Below, piece after piece: positions 16,871 to 25,780 of a DNA stretch of 64,000 nt. The notes beneath the pieces were generated by a model, which was not told the DNA's origin, did no database searches, and was given only the letters and a program-made list of their open reading frames with translations. This DNA is from an uncultured Alphaproteobacteria bacterium (lineage in GTDB: Bacteria > Pseudomonadota > Alphaproteobacteria > Rhizobiales > Ancalomicrobiaceae). Each line of letters opens with the position of its first letter. The first letter of the stretch is position 1. Made by a program: the position numbers and the translations under genes. Location of the stretch: NCBI GenBank assembly GCA_937892955.1, contig CALBKH010000012.1, positions 1 through 64,000 of the forward strand. The letters run 5' to 3'.

Positions 16871-18640
16871 ATGATGAACGCCCGACGTCTCGCCCGCCTC
16901 TTCGTCGCCGCCGCCCTCGCCGCCGCCACACCGGCGATCGCCGCGACCCGGCCGGCGGTCGAGGGCGCCCGCGGCATGGTGGTCTCCGCCAACGCCCGCG
17001 CCACCGAGGTGGGCACGAAGATCCTCGCCGCCGGCGGCAACGCGATCGACGCCGCGGTCGCCATCGGTTACGCCCTCGCCGTCGTCGATCCCTGCTGCGG
17101 CAACATCGGCGGTGGCGGCTTCATGACCGTGCGGCTCGCCGACGGGCGCGAGATCTTCCTCGATTTCCGCGAGACCGCCCCGGCCGCCGCGACCCGCGAC
17201 ATGTATCTCGACGACACCGGAAACGTACTGAAGGGCGAGAGCCTCACCGGCTGGCGCGCTTCGGGCGTCCCCGGCACCGTCGCCGGCCTCGACCATGCGC
17301 TCACGAAATTCGGAACGCTGCCGCGCGCCGCGGTGATGGCGCCGGCGATCGCGTTGGCGCGCGACGGCTTCGTGCTCGAGCGCGCCGACACCGACATCCT
17401 CGATCGCGGCACCTCGCGCCTCTCGGGCGATGCGGAAGCCGCCCGCATCTTCCTCTCCCCCGAGGGCCGCACCCGCGCCCCCGGCGACCGCCTCGTCCAG
17501 ACCGACCTCGCCGCGACCCTCGACGCCATCGCCACCGCCGGCCCGGACGCCTTCTATCGCGGCGACGTCGCGGCCCGTGTCGAGGCGGCGATGAAGGCGC
17601 GGCGCGGCACGCTCATCGCCGCCGACTTCGCCGCCTACCGAGTCCACGAGACCGCGCCGGTCTCCTGCACCTATCGCGGCCATCGCCTGATCTCGGCGCC
17701 ACCGCCCTCCTCCGGCGGCGTCACCGTCTGCCTGATCCTCAACATCCTGGAGGGTTTCGACCTGAAGTCCATGGGCTGGCACTCGGCCGCCGCGGTGAAG
17801 ACCGCCGTCGAGGCGATGCGCCACGCCTATCTCGATCGCAACACCCTGCTCGGCGACCCCGCCTTCGTGAAGGTGCCGGTCGAGCGACTGCTGTCGAAGG
17901 ACTACGCCGCGGCGATCCGCGAGCGCATCCTCGCCCAGGGCCGGATCGCGTCGAAATCGCTCGCCCCCGGCGTCGCCCCGCACGAGAAGCCCGAGACCAC
18001 CCACTATTCGGTGGTCGACGCGGCCGGCAACGCCGTCGCCGTCACCTACACCATCAACGGCCTGTTCGGCGCCGCCGTGGTGGCGCCGGGCACCGGATTC
18101 CTCCTCAACGACGAGATGGACGATTTCACCGTCAAGCCCGGCGTGCCCAACCTCTTCGGTCTCGTCCAGGGCGAGGCGAACGCCATCCAGCCCGGCAAGC
18201 GCCCGCTCTCCTCGATGTCGCCGACCATCGTGACGAAGGACGACCGCCTCTTCCTGGTGCTCGGCTCGCCCGGCGGCAGCCGCATCATCTCGATCGTCGC
18301 CGAAACCATCTCGAACATCGTCGATTTCGGCATGAAGCCGCAGGAGGCGGTCGACGCGCCGCGCATCCATCACCAATGGCTGCCCGACGAGGTCTACTAC
18401 GAACCCTTCGGCCTCTCCCCCGACACGCTGGCGATCCTGAAGGCCGACGGCTACGTGATGAAGGAGCAGTCGCCCTGGGGCGCCGCCGAACTGATCGAGG
18501 CCGCCCCGCCGACCGCATCCGCCGCCGGCCCGGCGAACTCCGGCAACGACTCGGCCTCCTCCGGCAGGGTCCTGCCCGGTCGGCTCTACGGCGCCAACGA
18601 CGCCCGCCGCCCGGCCGGCGCCGCGGCGGCTCCACAATGA
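16871..18640 (+). CDS. ggt: gamma-glutamyltransferase
   Basis: The 589-residue proenzyme has a Sec signal peptide ending near ATPAIA, the large-subunit motif CGNIGGGGFM, and the autoprocessing site KPETTHYSVVD. The first Thr of TTHY (about residue 376) would become the small-subunit nucleophile, as in E. coli. PLSSMSPTIV and GSPGGSRIIS complete the active site. It transfers or hydrolyses gamma-glutamyl groups of glutathione and similar peptides in the periplasm. The start at 16871 (or 16874) follows GGAGG; an ATG at 16772 would add a non-homologous segment. The TAXI-TRAP genes follow on the same strand. Confidence 0.93.
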   Translation: MMNARRLARLFVAAALAAATPAIAATRPAVEGARGMVVSANARATEVGTKILAAGGNAIDAAVAIGYALAVVDPCCGNIGGGGFMTVRLADGREIFLDFRETAPAAATRDMYLDDTGNVLKGESLTGWRASGVPGTVAGLDHALTKFGTLPRAAVMAPAIALARDGFVLERADTDILDRGTSRLSGDAEAARIFLSPEGRTRAPGDRLVQTDLAATLDAIATAGPDAFYRGDVAARVEAAMKARRGTLIAADFAAYRVHETAPVSCTYRGHRLISAPPPSSGGVTVCLILNILEGFDLKSMGWHSAAAVKTAVEAMRHAYLDRNTLLGDPAFVKVPVERLLSKDYAAAIRERILAQGRIASKSLAPGVAPHEKPETTHYSVVDAAGNAVAVTYTINGLFGAAVVAPGTGFLLNDEMDDFTVKPGVPNLFGLVQGEANAIQPGKRPLSSMSPTIVTKDDRLFLVLGSPGGSRIISIVAETISNIVDFGMKPQEAVDAPRIHHQWLPDEVYYEPFGLSPDTLAILKADGYVMKEQSPWGAAELIEAAPPTASAAGPANSGNDSASSGRVLPGRLYGANDARRPAGAAAAPQ

Positions 18641-18726
18641 CGGGGACGGCGGTCGGGACCGGTCACACGATCCCGCCGATCGCCGAGTAAAATTCTACAA
18701 TGGTGGCATATCGCCTCCTCACTGCT

Positions 18727-18755
18727 TTGACTCCCACCTCTCCGGCCGACTAACC
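18727..18755 (+). promoter_or_regulatory. possible sigma-70-type promoter
   Basis: TTGACT (18727-18732) is followed after 17 bp by CTAACC (18750-18755), upstream of the TAXI receptor gene. The -35 match is good, but the -10 is weak, as is common in alphaproteobacteria. Low confidence; position agrees with a leader of about 45 bp before the ribosome site. Confidence 0.3.
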
Positions 18756-18804
18756 TTTCGTCCAACAGGGCCGTTCCGTGCCCTCGGATGAAGGAGATCC
18801 CCCG

Positions 18805-19821
18805 ATGTCGGCGAGAAAGACCCTCACTCGTATCGCGGCCGCGACCTTCGGTATCGCCGCCCTGGTCGGCGCGACCGTGGTCGGTGCGCAACAGATGTCC
18901 TTCTTCCGCATCGGCACCGGCGGCACCGCCGGCACCTATTTCCCGATCGGCGGCCTGATCTCCAACGCCATCTCCAACCCGCCCGGCTCGCGCGAATGCG
19001 ACAAGGGCGGCTCCTGCGGCGTGCCCGGCCTGATCGCCACCGCCGTCGCCTCGAACGGCTCGGTCGCCAACATCAACGGCATCGTCGGCGGTTCGCTGGA
19101 GAGCGGCCTGACCCAGTCCGACGTCGCCTATTGGGCGTGGTCGGGCACCGGCGTCTTCGAGGGCAAGCCCAAGGTCGAAGAGCTGCGCGCCATCGCCAAC
19201 CTCTATCCCGAGACCATCCATCTCGTCGCCCGCAAGGGCTCCGGCATCAAGTCGCCGGCCGACCTCAAGGGCAAGCGCGTCTCCCTCGACGAGCCCGGCT
19301 CCGGCACCCTGGTCGACGCCCGCATCGTCATGGGCGCCTACGGCGTCACCGAGAAGGACGTGAAGGCCGAATACCTGAAGCCCAACGCCGCCGGCGATCG
19401 CCTGCGCGACGGCGCGCTCGACGCCTTCTTCTTCGTCGGCGGTTACCCGACCGGCGCCATCTCCGAACTCGCCACGTCCGCCGGTATCGAGCTGGTGCCG
19501 ATCGCCGGACCGGAAGCCAAGAAGATCCTCGCCGACTACAAGTTCTTCGGCCCCGACAAGGTCCCGTCCGGCACCTACAAGGACGTCGGCGAGGTCGAGA
19601 CCATCTCGGTCAACGCCCTGCTCGTCACCTCCGCCAAGCAGCCGGCGAACCTGATCAACGGCATCACCAAGGCGCTGTGGAACGCCAATTCGCGCAAGCT
19701 CCTCGACGCCGGCCACGCCAAGGGCAAGGCGATCCGCATGGAGACCGCCCTCGACGGCGTCGGCATCCCGCTGCATCCCGGCGCCGAAGCCTTCTACAAG
19801 GAAGCCGGCCTGATCAAGTGA
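18805..19821 (+). CDS. TAXI family TRAP transporter solute receptor
   Basis: The 338-residue protein has a signal peptide (TLTRIAAATFGIAALVGATVVGA) and the TAXI-type opening FFRIGTGGTAGTYFPIGGLI. It also shows AVASNGSVANING, LTQSDVAYWAW and LKGKRVSLDEPGSGT. It is the periplasmic binding protein that delivers substrate to the fused TRAP permease 271 bp downstream. Substrate is unknown; TAXI receptors often bind organic acids or amino acids. Start at 18805 has AAGGAG eight bases upstream; an earlier in-frame ATG is weaker. Confidence 0.92.
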   Translation: MSARKTLTRIAAATFGIAALVGATVVGAQQMSFFRIGTGGTAGTYFPIGGLISNAISNPPGSRECDKGGSCGVPGLIATAVASNGSVANINGIVGGSLESGLTQSDVAYWAWSGTGVFEGKPKVEELRAIANLYPETIHLVARKGSGIKSPADLKGKRVSLDEPGSGTLVDARIVMGAYGVTEKDVKAEYLKPNAAGDRLRDGALDAFFFVGGYPTGAISELATSAGIELVPIAGPEAKKILADYKFFGPDKVPSGTYKDVGEVETISVNALLVTSAKQPANLINGITKALWNANSRKLLDAGHAKGKAIRMETALDGVGIPLHPGAEAFYKEAGLIK

Positions 19822-19917
19822 GCCACGGAACGGATCGCGGGGCTCGTGATCCGATGGTCGCCACGACGGCCGCGCCTACGATTCGGCCGCCGTAGAGCGA
19901 AGGCCCTCTCCTCCGGT

Positions 19918-20035
19918 CCTCCCCCCCTCGAGGGGGAGAGACAGAGGGGGGCTCCGGCTTCGGGCCGTCTCGACATCGGGCCGGCGCCGACGCGGCGCCC
20001 CCCCTCCCTGTCCCTCCCCCTCCGGGGGGGAGGGA
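19918..20035. repeat. inverted-pair palindromic repeat, copy 2
   Basis: Two GC-rich arms (about 19918-19952 and 19997-20035) are near reverse complements, each with an internal dyad around CCCCCTCGAGGGGG or a variant, and the GGGAGAGACAG / CTGTCCCTCCC core. The spacer is about 44 bp. The element sits between the TAXI receptor and the TRAP permease genes, so the arms would form strong hairpins in the transcript of what is otherwise one transport unit. Confidence 0.75.
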
Positions 20036-20092
20036 ACGACGTGGCCGACGCCGTTTGCGTGAGGCCACGGCCGCAAGAAGGTCGGACATCCC

Positions 20093-22123
20093 ATGCACGA
20101 ATTCGAACTCGACGAAGCGAAGGCCCGCGAACTCGAGGAGAAGTTCGATCCGGAGATGAGCTTCCGCCCGATGGCGCCGCTCGGCGAGGCGATCGTCGGC
20201 TCCGCTCTCGTCGCCCTGTCGCTCTTCCACTACTGGACCGCCGGCTTCGGCCTGTTGCCCGAACTCCTCCACCGCGGCATCCATCTCTCCTTCGTCCTCG
20301 GCCTCGTCTTCCTGGTCTTCCCGGCCTTCCGCATGCACGCGGCGCGGACCACCGACTGGCTCCACCCGCTCGGCATTCCGCTCTGGGACTGGGCGCTGTT
20401 CGCCCTCTCGGTCGTCGCGGTGATGCACATCCCGCTGATCCCGCTCGACGACCTCGCCTTCCGCGTCGGCAATCCGACGCCGACCGACGTGCTTCTGGGC
20501 GGCGCTCTGGTGCTCCTGCTGCTCGAAGCGACGCGGCGCACCGTCGGCTGGCCGTTGCCGGTGATCGCCATCGGCTTCATGGCCTACGCGATCTGGGGGC
20601 GCTCGATGCCGGGCATCTTCGTCCACCCGGGCGCGACACCGGCGCAGTTGATCAACCACCTCTATCTCACCACCCAGGGCATCTACGGCGTGCCGCTCGG
20701 CGTGGTCGCGACCTACGTCTTCCACTTCGTGCTGTTCGGCGTCTTCGCCACCCGCATCGGCCTCGGCCAGCTCTTCCTCGACTGCGCCGCCTGGGTCGCC
20801 GGCCGCTACGCCGGTGGTCCGGCCAAGGTGTCGATCTTCGGCTCCGCCCTTTTCGGCATGATCTCCGGCTCGTCGGTCGCCAATGCGGTGACGGTCGGTT
20901 CGCTCACCATCCCGATGATGGTCCGCCTCGGCTACAAGAAGCACTTCGCCGCCGCGGTGGAATCGACCGCCTCGACCGGCGGCCAGATCACCCCGCCGAT
21001 CATGGGCGCCGCCGCCTTCCTGATGATCGAGTTCCTCAATCTCCCCTACACCACCATCGTGCTCGCCGCGGTGGTGCCGGCCTTCATGCACTTCCTCGGC
21101 GTCTTCACCCAGGTCCATTTCGAGGCCAAGCGCGACGGCCTGCGCGGCCTGACCCCCGAGGAGATGCCGGACATCAAGGCGGCCTTCGCTCGCGACTGGC
21201 CGACGGTGATCCCGCTCGTCGGCCTGATCTGGATGCTGTTCTCCGGCTACACGCCCTATCTCGCCGCCTTCACCGGCATCACGCTGGCCGTCCTCGTCGG
21301 GCTCCTCAATCCGAAGCGGCGGATGAAGCCGGTCGAGATCTTCGAGGGCCTGCGCGACGGCGCCAAGTATGCGCTCGCCGTCGGTGTCGCGGCGGCGACC
21401 GTCGGCATCGTCATCGGCGTCGTGACCCTGACCGGCGTCGGCTTCAAGATCTCCTTCATCGTCACCTCGACCGCCACCGAGTTCGCCACGAGCGTCGCCA
21501 CCTGGCTGCCGGCGTGGATCATGGGCACCAAGGCGCTGACGCTGTTCTTCACCCTGGCTCTCACGGCTGTCGTCTGCATCCTCATGGGCTGCGGCATCCC
21601 GACGACGGCGACCTACATCATCATGGTGACCGTCGCCGCCCCGGCGCTGGGCATGCTCGGCGTCGAGCCGATCGTCGCCCACTTCTTCGTCTTCTATTAC
21701 GGCGTCCTCGCCGACATCACTCCGCCGGTCGCCATCGCCGCCTATGCGGCGGCGGGCATGGCCGGCGCCGACCCCTTCAAGACGGGCAACACCGCTTTCC
21801 GGCTGGCGCTGGGCAAGGCGCTGGTGCCCTTCGTCTTCGTCTTCTCGCCGTCGCTGCTGCTCGTCGTGAAGACCTTCTCCTGGGGCGAATTCGCCGTCGC
21901 CACCGCGGGCTGCGTCACCGGCATCGTCTTCCTGTCGGCGGCCTTCTCGAAGTACTTCCTGACCCACACCCGCGCCTGGGAACGCCTGCTCCTCGCGATC
22001 GCCGCGCTGCTGCTGATCGCGCCGGAGCTGACCTCGTCGCTGGTCGGGCTGGGGCTGGTGGTGCCGGTGGTGGTGGCGCAACTGGCGCGGATGCGCGACG
22101 GAGCGACACCGGCGATGGTGTGA
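20093..22123 (+). CDS. TRAP transporter permease, 4TM/12TM fusion (DctQM-type)
   Basis: The 676-residue polytopic protein fuses the small (DctQ-like) and large (DctM-like) TRAP subunits, as usual for TAXI systems. The charged N terminus is cytosolic. Conserved motifs include GSALFGMISGSSVANAVTVG, STASTGGQITPPIMGAAAF and LMGCGIPTTATYIIM, plus FYYGVLADITPPVA. It uses an ion gradient to import the ligand captured by the upstream TAXI receptor. The two genes are separated by the copy-2 repeat element, which may attenuate expression of the permease relative to the receptor. Confidence 0.93.
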   Translation: MHEFELDEAKARELEEKFDPEMSFRPMAPLGEAIVGSALVALSLFHYWTAGFGLLPELLHRGIHLSFVLGLVFLVFPAFRMHAARTTDWLHPLGIPLWDWALFALSVVAVMHIPLIPLDDLAFRVGNPTPTDVLLGGALVLLLLEATRRTVGWPLPVIAIGFMAYAIWGRSMPGIFVHPGATPAQLINHLYLTTQGIYGVPLGVVATYVFHFVLFGVFATRIGLGQLFLDCAAWVAGRYAGGPAKVSIFGSALFGMISGSSVANAVTVGSLTIPMMVRLGYKKHFAAAVESTASTGGQITPPIMGAAAFLMIEFLNLPYTTIVLAAVVPAFMHFLGVFTQVHFEAKRDGLRGLTPEEMPDIKAAFARDWPTVIPLVGLIWMLFSGYTPYLAAFTGITLAVLVGLLNPKRRMKPVEIFEGLRDGAKYALAVGVAAATVGIVIGVVTLTGVGFKISFIVTSTATEFATSVATWLPAWIMGTKALTLFFTLALTAVVCILMGCGIPTTATYIIMVTVAAPALGMLGVEPIVAHFFVFYYGVLADITPPVAIAAYAAAGMAGADPFKTGNTAFRLALGKALVPFVFVFSPSLLLVVKTFSWGEFAVATAGCVTGIVFLSAAFSKYFLTHTRAWERLLLAIAALLLIAPELTSSLVGLGLVVPVVVAQLARMRDGATPAMV

Positions 22124-22185
22124 GCCCGGACGGCGCGCCGATCGCCGATCGCCGATGCCCTTCCGCGGATCGCGACCGCGATCCT

Positions 22186-22791
22186 CTACGGTGCTTTCGA
22201 GGGCGGCAGATTCCACCCCCTCTTCAGGGCGAGCAACCGTATGACCGTCGCCAGACAGGCTCCCACCGTCGCCGTGACGGTGTCGGGCAAGCCGAATACA
22301 CTCCCGGCGGCGACGATCCCGCCCCCCAGCAGCGCGGCCAGGGCGTAGATCTCCTTGTGGAGAACCATCGGCGTCCGCGCGGTGAGAATGTCCCGCCCGA
22401 TTCCCCCGCCGATCGCCGTGATCATCCCGAGCATCGCCGCCATGACCGGGGAGATCCCGGCCTCGAGGGCGCGGCGCGTGCCCACAACGGCGAAGACACC
22501 GAGGCCGAGTGCGTCGAACACCGCGACGGGAGCCGACAGTCGGGCGATCTGTCGTCCCGCGAACCAGGTGACGGCCGCGGCGAGGCACGCGAGCGCACAA
22601 TAGTGCCATGTGGCGATCGCCATCGGCGGCGTGACACCGATGAGAAGGTCGCGAACGATTCCACCCGACGTCGCGGCGACGAAGGCCAGAAAGGCCATGC
22701 CGAACGGGTCCAGCCGGCGTTCCGCCGCCACCGTGGCGCCGCTGAGGGCGAAGACGAACGAACCGACGAGATCGAGCAGGGTGACAAGCAT
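22186..22791 (-). CDS. TRIC-type cation channel family protein (UPF0126)
   Basis: The 201-residue membrane protein has about seven transmembrane segments in two homologous halves, each marked by a glycine-rich motif, SGGIVRDLL and GGGIGRDILTA. This is the signature of UPF0126/TRIC proteins. Prokaryotic TRIC channels form trimers conducting monovalent cations; some family members have been linked to glycine transport, so the substrate is open. GGAGGCGAG precedes the ATG. It is convergent with the TRAP permease. Confidence 0.85.
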   Translation of the reverse strand: MLVTLLDLVGSFVFALSGATVAAERRLDPFGMAFLAFVAATSGGIVRDLLIGVTPPMAIATWHYCALACLAAAVTWFAGRQIARLSAPVAVFDALGLGVFAVVGTRRALEAGISPVMAAMLGMITAIGGGIGRDILTARTPMVLHKEIYALAALLGGGIVAAGSVFGLPDTVTATVGACLATVIRLLALKRGWNLPPSKAP

Positions 22792-22911
22792 CTCGCCTCC
22801 GACGCAGAATTCGGCGGACCGTCACGACGGGGTGCCACGCTGCAGGAGATCGGCACGGTGGCGGTCCGGAGGCGCGCCCGTCTCGTCCGGCGAACCGATC
22901 CGGCGCGCCGC

Positions 22912-23943
22912 TCAGTTCACCCCGAGCTTCTTCTGCAGGTTGGTCGACGAGGTCGTGTACTGGAAGACGATGCGCTTGTCGGGGTCGACGATGCGCTTCG
23001 CCGCCTGGGACATCAGAGCCGCCTCGTGGAAGCCCGAGAGGATCAGCTTCAGCTTGCCCGGATAAGTGTTGATGTCGCCGATGGCGAAGATGCCGGGTTC
23101 CGAGGTCTCGAACTTCTCGGTGTCGACCGGGATCAGGTTCTCGTGGAGGTTCAGGCCCCAGTCGGCGATCGGGCCGAGCTTCATGGTGAGGCCGAAGAAC
23201 GGCATCATCCGCGTCGCCGGCACGTCGATCACGCTGCCGTCGTTCTTCTTCAGAACCACCGCCGAGAGATCGCCGCCCTCGCCCTTGAGCTCGGTCACCT
23301 GACCGATGTGGAGATCGACCTTGCCCTCGGCGACGAGCTTGCGCATCTGCTCGACCGAATGCGGCGCGCCGCGGAAGTCGTCGCGACGATGGACCAGCGT
23401 CACGCGCTTCGCCACCGGCGTCAGGTTGAGCGTCCAGTCGAGCGCCGAGTCGCCGCCGCCGACGATGACGATCGACTGGTCGCGGAACGATTCCATCTTG
23501 CGCACCGAATAGAACACCGAGGTGCCCTCGTAGCCCTCGATGCCCGGCACCGGCGGACGCTTCGGCTGGAACGAACCGCCACCGGCGGCGATCACCACCA
23601 CCTTGCAGCGGAACTCGGTGCCGGCGTCGGTCACCACTTCGAAGCCCGCGCCGTCGGGAAGACGCGCCACCTTCTCCACCTGCTGACCGTAGTGATAGGT
23701 CGGGTGGAACGGCTTGATCTGCTCCTGCAGCTTGTCGATCAGCTCGAGCGCCCCGATCACCGGATAGCCGGGGATGTCGTAGATCGGCTTCTCCGGATAG
23801 AGCTCGGCGCACTGGCCGCCCGGCTTGTCGAGGATGTCGATCAGGTGGCACTTGAGGTCGAGCAGACCCAACTCGAACACCGCGAAGAGGCCGACCGGCC
23901 CGGCTCCGATGATGACGACGTCGGTGGTGATGGCTTCGGACAT
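22912..23943 (-). CDS. ferredoxin/flavodoxin-NADP+ reductase, thioredoxin reductase-like
   Basis: The 343-residue flavoprotein has an FAD motif GAGPVGLFAVFELG near the N terminus and an NADP(H)-binding motif VGGGDSALDWTLNL near the centre. FAIGDINTYPG closes the FAD site near the C terminus. It lacks the CxxC pair of thioredoxin reductases, which places it with YumC-type ferredoxin-NADP+ reductases. It would pass electrons between NADPH and a ferredoxin; a 2Fe-2S ferredoxin gene is next upstream on the same strand. Confidence 0.88.
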   Translation of the reverse strand: MSEAITTDVVIIGAGPVGLFAVFELGLLDLKCHLIDILDKPGGQCAELYPEKPIYDIPGYPVIGALELIDKLQEQIKPFHPTYHYGQQVEKVARLPDGAGFEVVTDAGTEFRCKVVVIAAGGGSFQPKRPPVPGIEGYEGTSVFYSVRKMESFRDQSIVIVGGGDSALDWTLNLTPVAKRVTLVHRRDDFRGAPHSVEQMRKLVAEGKVDLHIGQVTELKGEGGDLSAVVLKKNDGSVIDVPATRMMPFFGLTMKLGPIADWGLNLHENLIPVDTEKFETSEPGIFAIGDINTYPGKLKLILSGFHEAALMSQAAKRIVDPDKRIVFQYTTSSTNLQKKLGVN

Positions 23944-24073
23944 GGGTCAGCTCTTCGATCGGCGGGTGACGAGGAATCGCGATCGGACGCGTCGAACGAC
24001 GCGCCGGTTCGTGGGGCTTACGAACGGATCGCCGGCTTCTCTAGACGGAAGCTCTCGAGCGCGAAAGAAACGT

Positions 24074-24104
24074 GTTTTCGTCCCGCGCGCAAGTCGGCGA
24101 AAAC
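24074..24104. promoter_or_regulatory. inverted repeat between ferredoxin and reductase genes
   Basis: GTTTTCG (24074-24080) and CGAAAAC (24098-24104) form an exact 7-bp inverted repeat around a 17-bp spacer, downstream of the ferredoxin stop and 131 bp upstream of the reductase start on the minus strand. It could be an operator for the reductase or a weak transcript end for the ferredoxin. No T-run follows the arm on either strand, which argues against an intrinsic terminator. Confidence 0.3.
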
Positions 24105-24150
24105 GGTACCCATCGCCGCACGTGCGGCGCCGGCGCGCGAGAAGACCCGA

Positions 24151-24471
24151 TCAGGCCTGCTTCTCGGGGATCTCGACGACGAGACCGTCCCAGTCGGCGA
24201 CGATCTTCATCTGGCAGGAGAGGCGCGAGGTCGGCCGGACGTCCCAGGCGAAGTCGAGCATGTCCTCTTCCATCGGCTGCGGCCCGCCGACCTTCTCGTA
24301 CCACTGCGCGTCGACGTAGACGTGGCAGGTGGCGCAGGCGCAGGCGCCGCCGCATTCCGCCTCGATCCCCGGAACACCGTTGCGCACCGCCGCCTCCATC
24401 ACCGTGGAGCCGACCTCGGCGTCGACGACGATTTCTTCCTGGCCTTGGGGGATGAAGGTGATCTTGGGCAT
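24151..24471 (-). CDS. 2Fe-2S ferredoxin, adrenodoxin/FdxB type
   Basis: The 106-residue protein has the adrenodoxin-type cluster ligands Cys40, Cys46, Cys49 and Cys86 (C-X5-C-X2-C ... C), with an additional Cys44 inside the loop. It begins MPKITFIPQGQEEIVVDAEV. Such ferredoxins feed iron-sulfur assembly or monooxygenases. The reductase gene 207 bp downstream on the same strand is a natural partner. GAGG is present before the ATG. Confidence 0.93.
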   Translation of the reverse strand: MPKITFIPQGQEEIVVDAEVGSTVMEAAVRNGVPGIEAECGGACACATCHVYVDAQWYEKVGGPQPMEEDMLDFAWDVRPTSRLSCQMKIVADWDGLVVEIPEKQA

Positions 24472-24636
24472 GGGGGCCTCGGGCGTCGGGAACAGCGATG
24501 GCGCGTCGCGCCTCGACCGGGCGAGGCGTCGCGCGCCATCGACTTGAAGCCTTCCCGGCCCGCCGTCAAGTCGGCGAGACCGGTCGATGTCCCGAAATTC
24601 GTCGTGAGACGGGGCCGCATCCCTCTCGGAGCCGCG

Positions 24637-25041
24637 TCAGGCCGCCGGCGCCAGCAAGGATGCGACAAAGCGTTCGACCTCGTCCACCGCCTGCGCCAGA
24701 TCCGTGGTCAGCCCGCGGATCTCGACGGTCGCCGTCGCGCTCTCCAGCGCCTGGGCGAGCCGGCCGACCCGGACGGCACCGACGGCGAAGGCCGAGCCTT
24801 TCAGGCGATGAGCGATCTCGCCGCGCTCCGTGGCGTTCGCCGCCTCGGCGATGCGCCGGGCGAGACCGGCGCCCTGCTGGACGAAAAGGGTCAACACGTC
24901 GCGCTCGAGGTCGCTCGAACCGAAGGTCTGCCGCGCCAGATGGATGAGATCGATCGGCGCCGGCTCCCGCCCGACCGCCGCGAAGCCCGTGGTCGCGTCG
25001 CTTCCGTTCCCGCTCGTCCGTTCGACCCCGATCATGTTCAT
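24637..25041 (-). CDS. stand-alone Hpt (histidine phosphotransfer) protein
   Basis: The 134-residue protein contains an Hpt domain with phosphorylatable His78 in AHRLKGSAFAVGA, the expected HxxKG pattern, preceded by a predicted four-helix scaffold. Hpt proteins relay phosphate between a receiver domain and a response regulator. No histidine kinase or response regulator is nearby. It lacks transmembrane or other domains. GGGAGG precedes the first ATG. Its partners are unknown. Confidence 0.82.
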   Translation of the reverse strand: MNMIGVERTSGNGSDATTGFAAVGREPAPIDLIHLARQTFGSSDLERDVLTLFVQQGAGLARRIAEAANATERGEIAHRLKGSAFAVGAVRVGRLAQALESATATVEIRGLTTDLAQAVDEVERFVASLLAPAA

Positions 25042-25174
25042 GGCACCCTCCCGGAACGTTCGTCGTCCGTGTTCGAGGGAACCGAGTATGGGGAGGAGGT
25101 ACCGAGACGCGGTTAAGAAGCCGCCGCCGGAGCACCGTCATCTGCGAAGACGGTGAGAGAAAGGTGAACGATGG

Positions 25175-25489
25175 TCAGGTCGGCGCGTTCGTCGCTTCCA
25201 CGCCGAGTGCCCGCCGGCCGGCCGGTGTCAGCCTCGCCACCACCCAGTCGGGTTTGATCGGATTGACGAACCACGGCTCGGCCCAGCCCCGCGCGATGCA
25301 GACGCGAATCGTCTCGTGCGCCACTTCGCGCCCCTGATCGTCGAAGAGGGGAAGTTTACCGCCGGGTTGGTTCAACCCCCGGGAGAGGTAGGCCCGTTGC
25401 GCCGGGCTCGGAGCCGCGCGCGTCGCCCCGCCCTCCCCGTCGCCCGCGGTGGCGGACTTCCTCGCCGACTTCGCCTTCGCCCCCGCCAT
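25175..25489 (-). CDS. conserved hypothetical protein
   Basis: The 104-residue product begins MAGAKAKSARKSATAGDGEG. After a basic, disordered N terminus it has a compact part including SPAQRAYLSRGLNQPGGKLP and ending with LTPAGRRALGVEA, resembling a small winged-helix end (LTPxGR). That suggests nucleic-acid or protein binding, but I do not recognise the family. A GTG three codons upstream (25498) is an alternative start. Confidence 0.6.
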   Translation of the reverse strand: MAGAKAKSARKSATAGDGEGGATRAAPSPAQRAYLSRGLNQPGGKLPLFDDQGREVAHETIRVCIARGWAEPWFVNPIKPDWVVARLTPAGRRALGVEATNAPT

Positions 25490-25545
25490 GATCCACACCC
25501 GTTAACGATGATCGCCGAAACGCGGCAACGACTGTTTCATCTTCG

Positions 25546-25560
25546 TTAATGTGCCATTAC
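25546..25560 (+). promoter_or_regulatory. CtrA-like site upstream of the GPR-like gene
   Basis: TTAA-N7-TTAC (25546-25560) differs by one base from the alphaproteobacterial CtrA consensus TTAA-N7-TTAA. GTTAACG also lies at 25501-25507. The site is about 220 bp before the start of the giant polar-growth protein gene, a plausible cell-cycle target. Sequence match only. Confidence 0.35.
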
Positions 25561-25780
25561 CATCCGACTGCGGCAATCTGCGAGGAGGCTGACCGAACGA
25601 CCCTGGTCGCGCGGTCTCGTCCCCGCACGCACGGCGTCACCCTCATCCGAACCGGCGGCGGTTCGAGGTGGTCGGCGACGTCCCGGGCGAAAGACCCGGT
25701 CCGCCCCTCGGCTCGGCGACGAGACGAGGATCGTCCGGGCGGACCGAAGAGTACGGTGTACGGACGCGAGGCGAAGACCC

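Noticed and set aside
19814..23851. A frame of over 1300 codons on the minus strand across the TRAP permease and beyond
   Set aside because: It overlaps well-supported genes on both strands and its translation is Arg/Gly/Asp-rich low complexity, so it is a shadow frame.
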